Numbered from the stretch's first letter, positions 6,211 through 14,332 are shown. The stretch is 42,448 nt of DNA from Ammoniphilus sp. YIM 78166 (GCF_004522215.1 NZ_SDLR01000005.1:655097-697544); one strand, 5' to 3'. Notes: generated from the letters alone by a model not told the origin. Numbers and translations: made by a program.

Positions 6211-7941
6211 GTTCTCCATGTTTCCCTTCACAAACGCGACAACTTCGTCAGAAGTTCGCATCGCCAACATTTTGTCTCTCCACCCAGAGGTCTCTTGTTT
6301 GGATAACTTTTTAATTTGGCTTCTTGCAGGCAAGATAGAAGTAGCACTCATACTAAATTCATCTAAACCTAACCCTAACAGAATCGGGATCGCAATCGGA
6401 TCGCCTGCCATCTCTCCGCACATTCCTACCCATTTTCCGTTCTTATGAGCTGCTTGGATCACGTGATCAATCAAACGAAGAATAGCCGGATGATACGGCT
6501 GATATAAGTAGGCTACCCTTTCATTCATTCTGTCAGCTGCCATCGTATACTGAATCAAATCGTTTGTTCCAATACTGAAGAAATCCACAAGTTCAGCAAA
6601 TTGATCAGCTAGAATGGCCACAGAAGGAATTTCCACCATGATTCCAAGTTCAATTTCATCCGAAACGCTAACCCCTTGACTCAATAACTCCTCTTTTGCC
6701 TCAAGTAGCATCTCTTTTGCCTCAAGGAATTCCTCCACTGTAGCAACCATCGGGAACATAATCTTTAAATTGCCGTAAACACTTGCTCTTAACAAGGCTC
6801 GCAATTGCGTCCGGAAAATCTCTTTTTCCTCCAAGCATAGGCGAATCGCTCGGAATCCGAGGAAAGGGTTTAACTCTTTAGGTAAATGCAAGTAGGGAAG
6901 CTCCTTATCCCCGCCAATGTCTAAGGTACGGACTACGACCGGCTTACCCTGCATTCTTTCAAGTACTGTTTTATAAGATTCAAACTGCTCCTCTTCAGTT
7001 GGAAGCTGGTTTCTTCCCATGTACAAAAATTCTGTACGATACAGCCCGACTCCCTCTCCGCCGTTGTCCAAGACCCCCTGTACATCTTCCGGAGTCCCAA
7101 TATTGGCGGCCAGCTCCACGTGTTCTCCATCACTCGTTACCGTTGCCTCATTCTTTAGCTTGGCCCATTCTGCCTTTTGGGCTTCATACGCTTGTTTCTT
7201 TTGCTCATACTCAGCAACAACGGATTCCGAGGGATTAATAATGACCTGTCCCTGGTTACCATCAACGATGATCATCATCCCTGGTTCCGCTTCCCTGGTG
7301 ATGGTCTTAGTTCCAACGATAGCAGGGATCTCCATCGAACGTGCCATAATCGCAGAATGAGACGTCCGTCCGCCGATATTGGTTACGAATCCTTTTACAT
7401 ACTGACGGTTTAATTGGGCGGTATCCGATGGAGTCAGATCTTCGGCCACCAGGATGACCTCTTCAGAGATTAAGCTTAAGTTCGGAATCGTAACCCCAAG
7501 AAGATGAGCAATGACCCTATTCGTCACATCACGGATATCTGCGGCACGTTCTTTCATGTACTCATTGTCCATCTGCTCAAACATTCCGATAAACATGTTC
7601 GCCACATTGCTCATGGCAAGCTCAGCGTTCAAGCCTTCATTTCGAATGCTATCTTTAACTGGATCGATGAGCTCAGGATCACTAAGAACAAGGAGATGAG
7701 CAGCAAAGATTTCAGCCTTATCCGGCCCTAGTTTATGTAAAGCGTGTTCTTTAACTTTCTCCAATTCTATTTTTGAAGTTTCAACGGCCTGCGTGAGTCG
7801 CCCAATCTCCGCTTCTGGATCCGTGATTGGGGTTTGGGTGACCGTCAAATTAGGACTTTCAAGCAGATACGCCTTCCCCATGGCGATTCCAGCCGATGCT
7901 GCAATCCCCTTCATTGATATTTCAACAGTATTTACTCCCAT
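6208..7941 (-). CDS. ptsI: PTS enzyme I (phosphoenolpyruvate-protein phosphotransferase)
   Basis: 577 residues, very similar in recall to Bacillus enzyme I. It moves phosphate from PEP to HPr in the cytoplasm. The N-terminal domain starts KGIAASAGIA, the phospho-histidine is His195 in GGRTSHSAIMAR, and the PEP-binding barrel shows GLYRTEFLYMGR, LGFRAIRLCL, FFSIGTNDLIQY and the active-site VGMCGEMAGD. The chosen ATG has GGTGG 9 nt upstream and lies 19 nt past the EIIBA stop; the open frame extends further but overlaps EIIBA. Unlike the usual ptsH-ptsI pair, no HPr gene is adjacent. It probably shares the GlcT-controlled transcript with EIIBA. Confidence 0.93.
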   Translation of the reverse strand: MGVNTVEISMKGIAASAGIAMGKAYLLESPNLTVTQTPITDPEAEIGRLTQAVETSKIELEKVKEHALHKLGPDKAEIFAAHLLVLSDPELIDPVKDSIRNEGLNAELAMSNVANMFIGMFEQMDNEYMKERAADIRDVTNRVIAHLLGVTIPNLSLISEEVILVAEDLTPSDTAQLNRQYVKGFVTNIGGRTSHSAIMARSMEIPAIVGTKTITREAEPGMMIIVDGNQGQVIINPSESVVAEYEQKKQAYEAQKAEWAKLKNEATVTSDGEHVELAANIGTPEDVQGVLDNGGEGVGLYRTEFLYMGRNQLPTEEEQFESYKTVLERMQGKPVVVRTLDIGGDKELPYLHLPKELNPFLGFRAIRLCLEEKEIFRTQLRALLRASVYGNLKIMFPMVATVEEFLEAKEMLLEAKEELLSQGVSVSDEIELGIMVEIPSVAILADQFAELVDFFSIGTNDLIQYTMAADRMNERVAYLYQPYHPAILRLIDHVIQAAHKNGKWVGMCGEMAGDPIAIPILLGLGLDEFSMSATSILPARSQIKKLSKQETSGWRDKMLAMRTSDEVVAFVKGNMEN

Positions 7942-7960
7942 AGCCAACTTCCACCTTTCC

Positions 7961-8641
7961 CTAGTATGTTTTAATCTCAACCCGCGACTCTACAATCGCT
8001 ACATACTCTCCTTCTTTAAGATTCGAAAAAACGATGGGACTTATTAAAGAAAATCCCAGAGCCTTCAATTTAAACAGATCCACACGGAGCAAGGGTTGAC
8101 CGATCCGAACGCGATCCCCTTGCCTGACAAGCAAGTCAAACCCTTGTCCTCCTAGTTTCACGGTATCGATTCCGAAGTGGATTAGAATTTCTCGTCCCCC
8201 ATCGGACTCAAGACCAATCGCATGTTTAGAAGGAAAAACACTCGCTGCAACTCCATTAACCGGAGAGACCACTAATCCTTCCACAGCATCGACAGCAAAC
8301 CCCTCTCCCATCAGTTTTTGTGAAAATATGGGATCCGGCACCACTTCCAGCGGCAAGATCGTGCCTTGAATCGGAATTGCTATTTTTTCGTCGTATTGAA
8401 CATGAGGTTGAGTAACCCTCACACGCTCAAGTTGTTCTTTAATGATATGGGATCGAGGACCAAAAATAGCATGCCATTCCCCATGCACCTGCAACACGTC
8501 TTGAGCCCCCAATTCTTTAAGCTTGACTCTGTCAATCTTATAGGGATCTATTACTTCAAATCTCAGGCGTGTCGAACAAGAACTCACATTCAAGATGTTG
8601 GCTTTTCCGCCCATGGCTTCCAAGATGCTTTTCTCTAGCAA
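7961..8641 (-). CDS. glucose-family PTS EIIB-EIIA protein without EIIC
   Basis: 226 residues. The EIIB domain (about 1-75) carries the phospho-cysteine Cys22 in NVSSCSTRLRF. The EIIA-Glc-type domain (about 100-226) has His140 (SKHAIGL) and the phospho-histidine His155 (ILIHFGIDTVKLGG). No membrane EIIC domain is present, so the protein is soluble. It begins with TTG, preceded by AAGGAGGG. It lies just behind a RAT/terminator pair and ahead of ptsI. It may serve a separately encoded EIIC or act in a regulatory phosphorelay onto GlcT; which of these cannot be decided here. Confidence 0.88.
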   Translation of the reverse strand: MLEKSILEAMGGKANILNVSSCSTRLRFEVIDPYKIDRVKLKELGAQDVLQVHGEWHAIFGPRSHIIKEQLERVRVTQPHVQYDEKIAIPIQGTILPLEVVPDPIFSQKLMGEGFAVDAVEGLVVSPVNGVAASVFPSKHAIGLESDGGREILIHFGIDTVKLGGQGFDLLVRQGDRVRIGQPLLRVDLFKLKALGFSLISPIVFSNLKEGEYVAIVESRVEIKTY

Positions 8642-8662
8642 GATGAACCCTCCTTAGAACAC

Positions 8663-8715
8663 AAAAAAAGCATGAGGAAAGAAATGTAGACAATCTACAT
8701 CTCTTCCGCTCATGC
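8663..8715 (-). terminator. GlcT-controlled terminator upstream of EIIBA
   Basis: Long stem (GCATGAG and ATGTAGA arms with complements) followed by TTTTTTT on the minus strand, between glcT and EIIBA. Its 5' arm overlaps the RAT sequence, so the two structures exclude each other. Confidence 0.9.
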
Positions 8716-8736
8716 CTGATCGAATCAGTAACACGC
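8707..8736 (-). promoter_or_regulatory. RAT (ribonucleic antiterminator) bound by GlcT
   Basis: The minus strand reads GTGTTACTGATTCGATCAGG followed by CATGAG, closely matching the BglG/SacY/GlcT target of type TGTTACTGAT...CAGGCA. It starts a few bases after the glcT stop codon and overlaps the terminator. Unphosphorylated GlcT should stabilise it and allow transcription into EIIBA and ptsI. Confidence 0.85.
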
Positions 8737-8743
8737 AGAAACA

Positions 8744-9589
8744 CTATATAAACTTGCCAGAAAACCTTTGCAAATGCAGGGTTAAGTATACAATCTCTGA
8801 TTCATAAACCTGCTGCTTCAAGGAATACTGGATCACCTTCATGATCTTCCAAGCAACATTATAACATATAGGATATTCTTCCTTCAATAGCATGGCCAGT
8901 TTTTCTGCTTCTTTCACTTGCTCTCCTGAGCTTACCCTCTGAATCGTATACTGAAGCTCTCTAATCAATCGTATATGATGAATACTCGATCGATCGATTC
9001 GGATGTCTAATCCATCTTCTATAATCTGTATTAGGGTATGGACAAGCTGGGAATAGTGATTGACTTCCGTTAGGGATTTATTCGATGTAGCGCTGTGTAT
9101 ATGCAGCGTGATAAATCCAACCTCCCCTTCCGGAAGCAAGATCCCCGTTTTAGCTGAGATCAGCTTCACGACCTCCTCGGCTAGAGCATACTCACTAGGG
9201 TAGAGATGCATGGTCTCCAAGAGGAAAGGGTTCTCTATATCTAGCCCCTCCCGTATTCGCTTCAAAGCAAAGCCAATGTGATCGGTCAGGCTGATATGTA
9301 TATGTTCATTCAGCTCTATGCCGAGCTTTTTTTCAATATGGACGAGAGCTTCACTGATCACTCCAATCAACGATTCATCAATGTGAGAAAGGATTTTCTT
9401 ATATTGTTCTTGTTCCCTCGGATTTGTTAGTACAAACATTTTTTCAATCGAATCTGTTGCGATAAGGTCACCTTTTTTCTTCCCGAAGCCAATTCCTGCA
9501 CCAATTAAAACGACCTCATCCCTATGAGACGCTTCCGCCATCAGCACATTATTGTTGAGCACTTTCTTAATTAAAAAGGACAAGGCCAT
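8744..9589 (-). CDS. glcT: BglG family transcription antiterminator, GlcT
   Basis: 281 residues. The RNA-binding CAT domain (about 1-60, with IKKVLNNNVLMA and VLIGAGIGFGKKKGD) is followed by two PRD domains. Conserved histidines sit in LTDHIGFALKR and LHIHSA of PRD1 and in the second PRD. PTS phosphorylation of PRDs controls dimerisation and RNA binding. The start at 9589 aligns with known GlcT starts; the frame is open 22 codons further upstream. Its RNA target lies directly downstream, so it most likely controls EIIBA and ptsI. Confidence 0.9.
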   Translation of the reverse strand: MALSFLIKKVLNNNVLMAEASHRDEVVLIGAGIGFGKKKGDLIATDSIEKMFVLTNPREQEQYKKILSHIDESLIGVISEALVHIEKKLGIELNEHIHISLTDHIGFALKRIREGLDIENPFLLETMHLYPSEYALAEEVVKLISAKTGILLPEGEVGFITLHIHSATSNKSLTEVNHYSQLVHTLIQIIEDGLDIRIDRSSIHHIRLIRELQYTIQRVSSGEQVKEAEKLAMLLKEEYPICYNVAWKIMKVIQYSLKQQVYESEIVYLTLHLQRFSGKFI

Positions 9590-9744
9590 CACCACCCTCT
9601 TCCCCCATGATAACGAACGGAAGAAAGACCTGTCAACGGGCTTAATCACTAGCACCCAAGTCCCTCTAATCTGGGCATCTGTACAAGCAGAAATCGCTTT
9701 TGGACATATGATGTATTAATTGAATGAAAAGGAGGGAATTTCTC

Positions 9745-9849
9745 ATGGGTGTACCTTTTGCTGGTGCTGGTCTAGGCACAGGAATCGGGTTTATTTTGGT
9801 TCTTTATATCCTGTTGGTAATTGTAGCTCGTCCTGGGTTCTTCGTTTAA
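9745..9849 (+). CDS. YjcZ family small sporulation protein (second copy)
   Basis: 34 residues: MGVPFAGAGLGTG, a hydrophobic helix GFILVLYILLVIVA and tail RPGFFV. It has the same layout and length as the copy at 5709-5813, with a nearly identical helix. AGGAGGG precedes the ATG. It is divergent from glcT and followed by its own terminator. Confidence 0.85.
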   Translation: MGVPFAGAGLGTGIGFILVLYILLVIVARPGFFV

Positions 9850-9860
9850 TTTAGCTGGTT

Positions 9861-9897
9861 AATCAAAGACCGCGTTTGTCATGCGGTCTTTTGATTT
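9861..9897 (+). terminator. terminator of the second yjcZ
   Basis: AATCAAAGACCGC and GCGGTCTTTTGATT form the stem, with T-rich sequence on the 3' side. Confidence 0.8.
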
Positions 9898-10098
9898 GAC
9901 TTTATCATACATCTCATATATAATTAAATCTCGACTTCACTTTAATCTTTTATTTGTAACAACCCTATAAATCTCCATGTTTTCCCCTGGATCGGTCATC
10001 GGAGCCGTAAGGATGGAAGAGAGGTAGGGCTTTCATAAGTTGGAAATGGGTTTGGGCTTGTACTCGAACTCTTTGTGGTAAAAATTCCTAATAAACAT
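9898..10098. other. intergenic region without a clear gene
   Basis: About 200 bp between two terminators. No frame with a ribosome binding site was found on either strand. The stretch 9960-10080 is G-rich on the plus strand compared with its A/T-rich surroundings and could hold a non-coding RNA, but no family was recognised. Confidence 0.4.
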
Positions 10099-10100
10099 GA

Positions 10101-10131
10101 AGAGGACAGTCAACCTTTGACTGTCCTCTTA
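10101..10131. terminator. terminator of the alpha/beta hydrolase gene
   Basis: AAGAGGACAGTCA and TGACTGTCCTCTT form the stem, directly past the stop codon of the minus-strand hydrolase; the plus side is followed by TATACTTTTC, so it may work both ways. Confidence 0.75.
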
Positions 10132-10138
10132 TACTTTT

Positions 10139-10978
10139 CTATGGGAATGATAGAAACTCCTTTACCTCTCTTACAAGAGCTTCATGCTTGGAAAATACAA
10201 TAGAGAAGTGGTTACTCCCTGTGATTTCGCTAAATCGACTGAACGGGTGCCGACCTGCAAGTTCCTCCCCTTTTTCCTTTGTAATCAAATAAGCGGTGGG
10301 ATGAAGCAGGCATTGCGGGGCCCATAAAATGAGGATTGGAACCCTAATATGCTCATGAAAACGATTGATGGATACCTCTTGAAGTGCCTGAAGTTCCTGA
10401 GCAACTACATTTCTCGTTACCTTGGATCGTACGGACCCTTCTTCTAACTCCATCACATCGGCTAAAAAATACTGCTCTACATACCGATTCCAATCAGAAA
10501 AGAATGGGGATTTCCTCATAAATTGAAGATAATCCTCTAGGCTTGGAAATATCCGATCCAAACGATCCAGTGAAGATTGCAAAAGATCAATGACCAAGGG
10601 CTCAAAGTCTGCCCCTCCATCCACTAATATCAGATGGGAGACTTTTTCTTTATAATTTGCTGCGAAACAACAGCCAATGATTGCTCCAAGAGAATGCCCC
10701 ATGAAGATCACCCTGTCGATCGATAAGACCTCCAATACAGTGTTTAAGTCTTTGGCATGCTCATCCAAACTGTATCCCTCTTCAGGCTTGCAGCTATCCC
10801 CCCGCCCCCTGAGATCGATAGCGATAACCCGATAACTAGTTGTTAATGCAAGGGCTACGGCATCCCAAAAACGACTATTTGCTGTAAGACCATGTACACA
10901 AAAAACAACCTCTCCACTTCCCCCGTAATCAACCAGATGAAAGTCTAATCCATTCGCTCTAACTTTCAAGTCATTCAT
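10139..10978 (-). CDS. alpha/beta hydrolase
   Basis: About 279 residues with the alpha/beta-hydrolase fold signatures: oxyanion HGL near the start (VFCVHGLTANSRFW), nucleophile serine in GHSLG, and a C-terminal histidine in GSNHFS. An acid residue is probable in the ILILWAPQC region, although the usual Asp of this turn is not obvious. No signal peptide is seen, so it should be cytoplasmic. The ATG at 10978 has GAGGGGG 9 nt upstream and is preferred over one six codons earlier. Substrate unknown. Confidence 0.85.
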   Translation of the reverse strand: MNDLKVRANGLDFHLVDYGGSGEVVFCVHGLTANSRFWDAVALALTTSYRVIAIDLRGRGDSCKPEEGYSLDEHAKDLNTVLEVLSIDRVIFMGHSLGAIIGCCFAANYKEKVSHLILVDGGADFEPLVIDLLQSSLDRLDRIFPSLEDYLQFMRKSPFFSDWNRYVEQYFLADVMELEEGSVRSKVTRNVVAQELQALQEVSINRFHEHIRVPILILWAPQCLLHPTAYLITKEKGEELAGRHPFSRFSEITGSNHFSIVFSKHEALVREVKEFLSFP

Positions 10979-11102
10979 ACCGAGTAACCCCCTCACCTAA
11001 TGTCTCGTTTAGTGTATTAAACTTCGGTTTCAAGTGAGTTACATAGGCTTTACTTGAAAGAAAAGGGACAAAAAAGGTCCTACCCAAACAAAAAACGCAG
11101 TC

Positions 11103-11131
11103 TTTTCAACATCAAAATTACCATATATAAT
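11103..11131 (+). promoter_or_regulatory. promoter of the SR1P-type RNA/gene
   Basis: TTTTCA (11103-11108), 17-bp spacer and a perfect TATAAT (11126-11131). It predicts a transcript of about 190 nt ending at the terminator at 11301-11329. Confidence 0.55.
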
Positions 11132-11193
11132 TTAAATATGACATACTAATAAAAAATAGATGATACTATTTAAAATAAAAAGGAGCTGATCAC

Positions 11194-11310
11194 ATGACCA
11201 TTTTAGTTTGCCAAGACTGTGATACCACCGTTGATTTCATGCAAGATGAAAAAGTAAGCACGCTTTATGTAAAATGTGGATGCCAAGATAAGTCTCGTCA
11301 GCAAGCCTAA
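11194..11310 (+). CDS. SR1P-like GapA-binding peptide
   Basis: 38 residues with start MTILVCQDC and a DEKVSTLYVKCGC segment. This matches the SR1P family: short peptides with CxxC-like pairs encoded by the dual-function RNA SR1 in Bacillus. In B. subtilis, SR1P binds glyceraldehyde-3-phosphate dehydrogenase GapA, and the RNA base-pairs with ahrC mRNA. AGGAG precedes the start. The gene is short, monocistronic and followed by a strong terminator, the layout of the SR1 RNA. Whether it also acts as an antisense RNA here cannot be read. Confidence 0.75.
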   Translation: MTILVCQDCDTTVDFMQDEKVSTLYVKCGCQDKSRQQA

Positions 11311-11329
11311 ATTTGTGGCTTGCTTTTTT
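11301..11329 (+). terminator. terminator of the SR1P-type RNA
   Basis: GCAAGCC / GGCTTGC stem followed by TTTTTT. The upstream arm overlaps the end of the coding sequence. Confidence 0.85.
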
Positions 11330-11397
11330 GTTTTCTGAAACTTTTTGAAGATGACCTCCGTCTTAAACGATGAAGCTACTCAAGGAGGTCAATACGA

Positions 11398-11997
11398 ATG
11401 AAAAAATGGATGACTTTAGGACTCACTCTTTTGCTCTCTGGAAGTCTAATAGCATGCGGAACAAGTCCACAGGCTTCTCAGCAACCCCCTAGTTCTACAG
11501 CCGGGGAACATCTTCCACAGGAAAAAAAGATAGAGTTCACAATGGAAGGGATGAAGGAGGAAGAAAAAGCTACCTTAAAACACGGTTCCTTTGATTACAC
11601 CCTGTATGTGATGGAGCGGTTTTCGCTCGACTTTGAAGAACCAGGAAAAGACGTCCTGTTGACAGATATTGATCCTGATTTTTTTGCTCGGATAGAAAAG
11701 CTAGATCCATCCATTCAAGTCGCTTCATATAAAGAGCAGCTCATGAACTCGCTAATGCCAACTGGAAAAGTTCATGACCTTCATCCCGAACAGATTTTTG
11801 AACCTTACTTCCATGATGCCCCGTTTTATCTATTAGTGGAGTCAGAGGAACATCCTGTTAATCTGATCTATCTTGCAAAAACACTACCTACAGGACAAAC
11901 GTTTGTCTACACTATCCATATGCCCTTGAAGGAAAGTGCTGAAGGGATTACCTCTCGCCTATGGGCTATCCTTAAAACCGTCACACCAACAAAATAA
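11398..11997 (+). CDS. putative lipoprotein of unknown function
   Basis: 199 residues. The N-terminus is a lipoprotein signal: MKKW, a hydrophobic stretch and lipobox LIAC with the lipidated Cys at residue 20, followed by a Ser/Gln/Pro-rich linker. The rest is a soluble domain, probably outside the membrane, that I do not recognise. AAGGAGG lies 9 nt upstream of the ATG. It is monocistronic between two terminators. Confidence 0.75.
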   Translation: MKKWMTLGLTLLLSGSLIACGTSPQASQQPPSSTAGEHLPQEKKIEFTMEGMKEEEKATLKHGSFDYTLYVMERFSLDFEEPGKDVLLTDIDPDFFARIEKLDPSIQVASYKEQLMNSLMPTGKVHDLHPEQIFEPYFHDAPFYLLVESEEHPVNLIYLAKTLPTGQTFVYTIHMPLKESAEGITSRLWAILKTVTPTK

Positions 11998-12023
11998 GAG
12001 CAAGGCCATGGGCCTTGCTCTTT
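11997..12023 (+). terminator. terminator of the lipoprotein gene
   Basis: AGAGCAAGGCC / GGCCTTGCTCT stem, followed by a short T run. It lies between the lipoprotein gene and the convergent tRNA-Gln and may serve both. Confidence 0.8.
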
Positions 12024-12036
12024 GCTTAACTATGTA

Positions 12037-12111
12037 TGGCTGGCCCGCCTGGATTCGAACCAGGGCATGACGGAGTCAAAGTCCGTTGCCTTACCGCTTG
12101 GCTACGGGCCA
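12037..12111 (-). tRNA. tRNA-Gln (UUG)
   Basis: 75 nt including an encoded CCA. The acceptor arms TGGCCCG and CGGGCCA pair, the anticodon loop reads ACTTTGACT with anticodon TTG, and the T arm carries GGTTCGAATCC. It lies alone, between a lipoprotein gene and a small membrane protein gene. Confidence 0.95.
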
Positions 12112-12238
12112 TTCAATTAGTATTATTTTGTACCGTTCTTGAGCAAATTATACCTTCCTGTCATCCCCAATATATAAAGCCTTTTTGAAGTTTAGGATAC
12201 GGGCATACTATGACTAGGCAAACAGGAGGTGTGTATTC

Positions 12239-12346
12239 ATGGAAAATGATAAAGACATTCCTAGCTTATTAGAAATCTTTGTCCTTTGCACCGTCCCCAC
12301 ACTCGCCTTCTTTGGCTGGGTCATCCGTATTTCGATCAATTACTAG
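12239..12346 (+). CDS. hypothetical 35-residue membrane protein
   Basis: A short frame with AGGAGG 11 nt upstream encodes an acidic start (MENDKDIPSL) and one hydrophobic helix (about 10-30) ending with a basic residue and ISINY. It is followed by a hairpin. No family recognised; the ribosome binding site and single-helix layout make it a likely real small protein. Confidence 0.5.
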   Translation: MENDKDIPSLLEIFVLCTVPTLAFFGWVIRISINY

Positions 12347-12360
12347 TATAGACTCTAAGC

Positions 12361-12387
12361 AGCTGATCCCTCAAGATGGGATCAGCT
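12361..12387. terminator. hairpin between convergent genes
   Basis: AGCTGATCCC / GGGATCAGCT stem with a 7-nt loop between the 35-residue gene and the DUF2512 gene. The T runs on both sides are weak. Confidence 0.5.
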
Positions 12388-12399
12388 ATTAGAACTTAT

Positions 12400-12744
12400 T
12401 TAGGTTTCCATTCGATCTCTGCTGGCCTTCCGAAGATAACGATGAAACATCCATTCGATACTCCCTAACAAAATCGTTAAGGTCAGGATCTCACCTAAAG
12501 TCAACGACCAGTTGGTGACGACGGCTGCTAGCCAGAAGAAGGCTAACGCGAATCCTGCATCCACTAGGGTAGCTGTTGTATTATTAGTCATCCTTAACAG
12601 GATTTGGTCACCAAGCAAGAAGGATAGAACCGAAAAGGCAATTGAGGTTACGACAGCCACTCCGAATGAAGCATCCGAAAACCACAGTAAAAAGGGAATG
12701 ATAACAAGCCCATTCAAGAGAAGTTTCCCTACGAGGTTGTACAT
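12400..12744 (-). CDS. DUF2512 family membrane protein (YndM-like)
   Basis: 114 residues with four hydrophobic helices and a short basic tail. The pattern LLGDQ...LRMTNN after helix 2 and DAGFA at helix 3 fits the DUF2512 family of small Bacillales membrane proteins. The start lies 4 nt past the Dps stop, with GGTAAG before it, so the two are probably cotranscribed. Function unknown. Confidence 0.75.
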   Translation of the reverse strand: MYNLVGKLLLNGLVIIPFLLWFSDASFGVAVVTSIAFSVLSFLLGDQILLRMTNNTTATLVDAGFALAFFWLAAVVTNWSLTLGEILTLTILLGSIEWMFHRYLRKASRDRMET

Positions 12745-12748
12745 TCAC

Positions 12749-13183
12749 TTACCTGCCCAGGAAGGAATTTAACATCCATACATGCTTTTCCAATGCCGAG
12801 TGGATGGCTAAAAGCATGTCCCCCGTTGTTTCATCATTGACTGACTCTGCGATTTCCATGCCATTCTTGAGCTCCGAGATCATTTGAGTAAAGTCTGAAA
12901 CTACAGATTCCACCATCTCGCGAGAGGATTCATTTCCTGATGCTTCCTGAATAGAGGCTGCAGCTAACGTCTCTCTCATCGTTGCCACGGGCTTTCCTCC
13001 AATGGACAGCAAACGCTCTGCCAACTCATCGATATGTAATGCCCCTTCATTGTACAATTCCTCGAATTTCGTATGCAGCGTAAAAAATTGGTCTCCGCTT
13101 ACATACCAATGATAGTTGTGTAGCTTAATAAACATGACGGACCAATTGGCAATTTGCTTATTTAGGACATCTGTTAGATTCAT
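12749..13183 (-). CDS. Dps/MrgA family ferritin-like DNA-protection protein
   Basis: 144 residues, the usual size of Dps. Dodecamers store iron and protect DNA from peroxide. Ferroxidase-site residues are visible: His25 in HNYHWYVSG, His37, Glu41 and, from the partner subunit set, Asp52 and Glu56 in HIDELAER. AGGAGG lies 8 nt upstream of the ATG. Members are usually controlled by PerR or sigma-B; no PerR box was identified here. Together with the peroxiredoxin it makes a second peroxide defence gene in the window. Confidence 0.92.
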   Translation of the reverse strand: MNLTDVLNKQIANWSVMFIKLHNYHWYVSGDQFFTLHTKFEELYNEGALHIDELAERLLSIGGKPVATMRETLAAASIQEASGNESSREMVESVVSDFTQMISELKNGMEIAESVNDETTGDMLLAIHSALEKHVWMLNSFLGR

Positions 13184-13252
13184 ACCTTAATCCTCCTGTA
13201 TTTTTTCCAGTTCTTATCCTACCCATAGTCGAAACTTCTAACCTCACTCGAA

Positions 13253-13564
13253 CTAAACTTCCTCAATAATCGGAATGTAAGGTGATTTTTGCTCCATCTG
13301 CTGCTGTGGAAGCGGAAGCTCTTCAAGCAATTGATCCCAATAAACATTGTGTCCCTTCTCAAATACGGACAGAAGCTGAACGCCGTCTTCTTCTCTAGTG
13401 ACCCCATATCGAGTGGGACTAAAATCTGCTCTTCCCTCTTGAGTGACTTGGCTTAACAATTGTTGCGCCCGCTCCTCTTTGTTTCCTTCTGTAAAAGCAC
13501 CATCGGCGTCAAGTATACGCACTATCTGCTGAATAACCTCTTCATATGAAGCCTCTTTTTTCAC
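13253..13564 (-). CDS. hypothetical protein, about 103 residues
   Basis: A soluble, acidic protein beginning KKEASYEEVIQQIV and ending KSPYIPIIEEV. It has no recognised domain. The preferred start is a GTG at 13564 with GGGGGTG about 7 nt upstream; the frame is open further upstream, but without a ribosome binding site. It is divergent from the CotF-like coat gene, so it could belong to sporulation. This is inference from position only. Confidence 0.5.
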   Translation of the reverse strand: MKKEASYEEVIQQIVRILDADGAFTEGNKEERAQQLLSQVTQEGRADFSPTRYGVTREEDGVQLLSVFEKGHNVYWDQLLEELPLPQQQMEQKSPYIPIIEEV

Positions 13565-13690
13565 TTCATTCACCCCCTCTAAAGTAATATTCCCCAAACT
13601 AACCTTTCGAAGTATATCCACCTACATTAGCGTCGATAATAGCTCTGGGGTATCACCTCACTGTGAAAATTTGGAGGAGGAATTCTAAAG

Positions 13691-14332
13691 ATGACAGCGC
13701 AATATGGAGCACATGAAGTAATGGAAATGCATGAAGTTCTCACGGATACCATTAACGGCATCAACCAATTTCAGCTTTACCGTCCGCATGCTCAGGATCA
13801 GCAACTCGTCCAGATGATTGACAGGCATCTTCAGTTTATGTTGAATGAATACAACATGATGGTACAAACCTTAAATCAAAGAGGGATGAGCCAAGCGGTT
13901 CCTTATCGCGCTCCCCGGAACTTCTCACCTACATACGGTTTAAACAACCCTGCTACCCAAGCACCTAATACTTCCATGCAGCAAATGGACGACCGCGATG
14001 TATCCAGCGGGATGCTTATTAGCTACAAATCTTCCACCGTGTTCAAAATGATGGCTGCCCTAGAATGTGCCGATCCCCAGCTGCGGAGAATGTTGCAGCA
14101 AGGTGCAATCAACTGCTCCGAAATGGCTTATGAAGTATGGCAATATATGAACCAACAAGGATACTATCAAGTTCCAACAATGAAAGAAATGACAACCAAT
14201 ACGATGGTAAATAGCTATGGTCAACAACAACAAATGAATCCAATGACTTTTGGAGGTCAGAATCATATCGACCCCCGTATGATGACGCATGACCCGAACA
14301 ATATGAATACCATGAAGTATTTGTCTAGCTAA
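13691..14332 (+). CDS. spore coat protein, CotF-like
   Basis: 213 residues. The helical N-terminal part (HEVMEMHEVLTDTINGI...) and the central SSGMLISYKSSTVFKMMAALEC with later ISCSEMAYE-like segment are typical of CotF-type, ferritin-like coat proteins. The C-terminus is rich in Gln, Asn, Met and Tyr (QQQQMNPMTFGGQ), as is common in coat proteins. GGAGGAATTC precedes the ATG. Expected to be made in the mother cell during sporulation. Confidence 0.85.
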   Translation: MTAQYGAHEVMEMHEVLTDTINGINQFQLYRPHAQDQQLVQMIDRHLQFMLNEYNMMVQTLNQRGMSQAVPYRAPRNFSPTYGLNNPATQAPNTSMQQMDDRDVSSGMLISYKSSTVFKMMAALECADPQLRRMLQQGAINCSEMAYEVWQYMNQQGYYQVPTMKEMTTNTMVNSYGQQQQMNPMTFGGQNHIDPRMMTHDPNNMNTMKYLSS

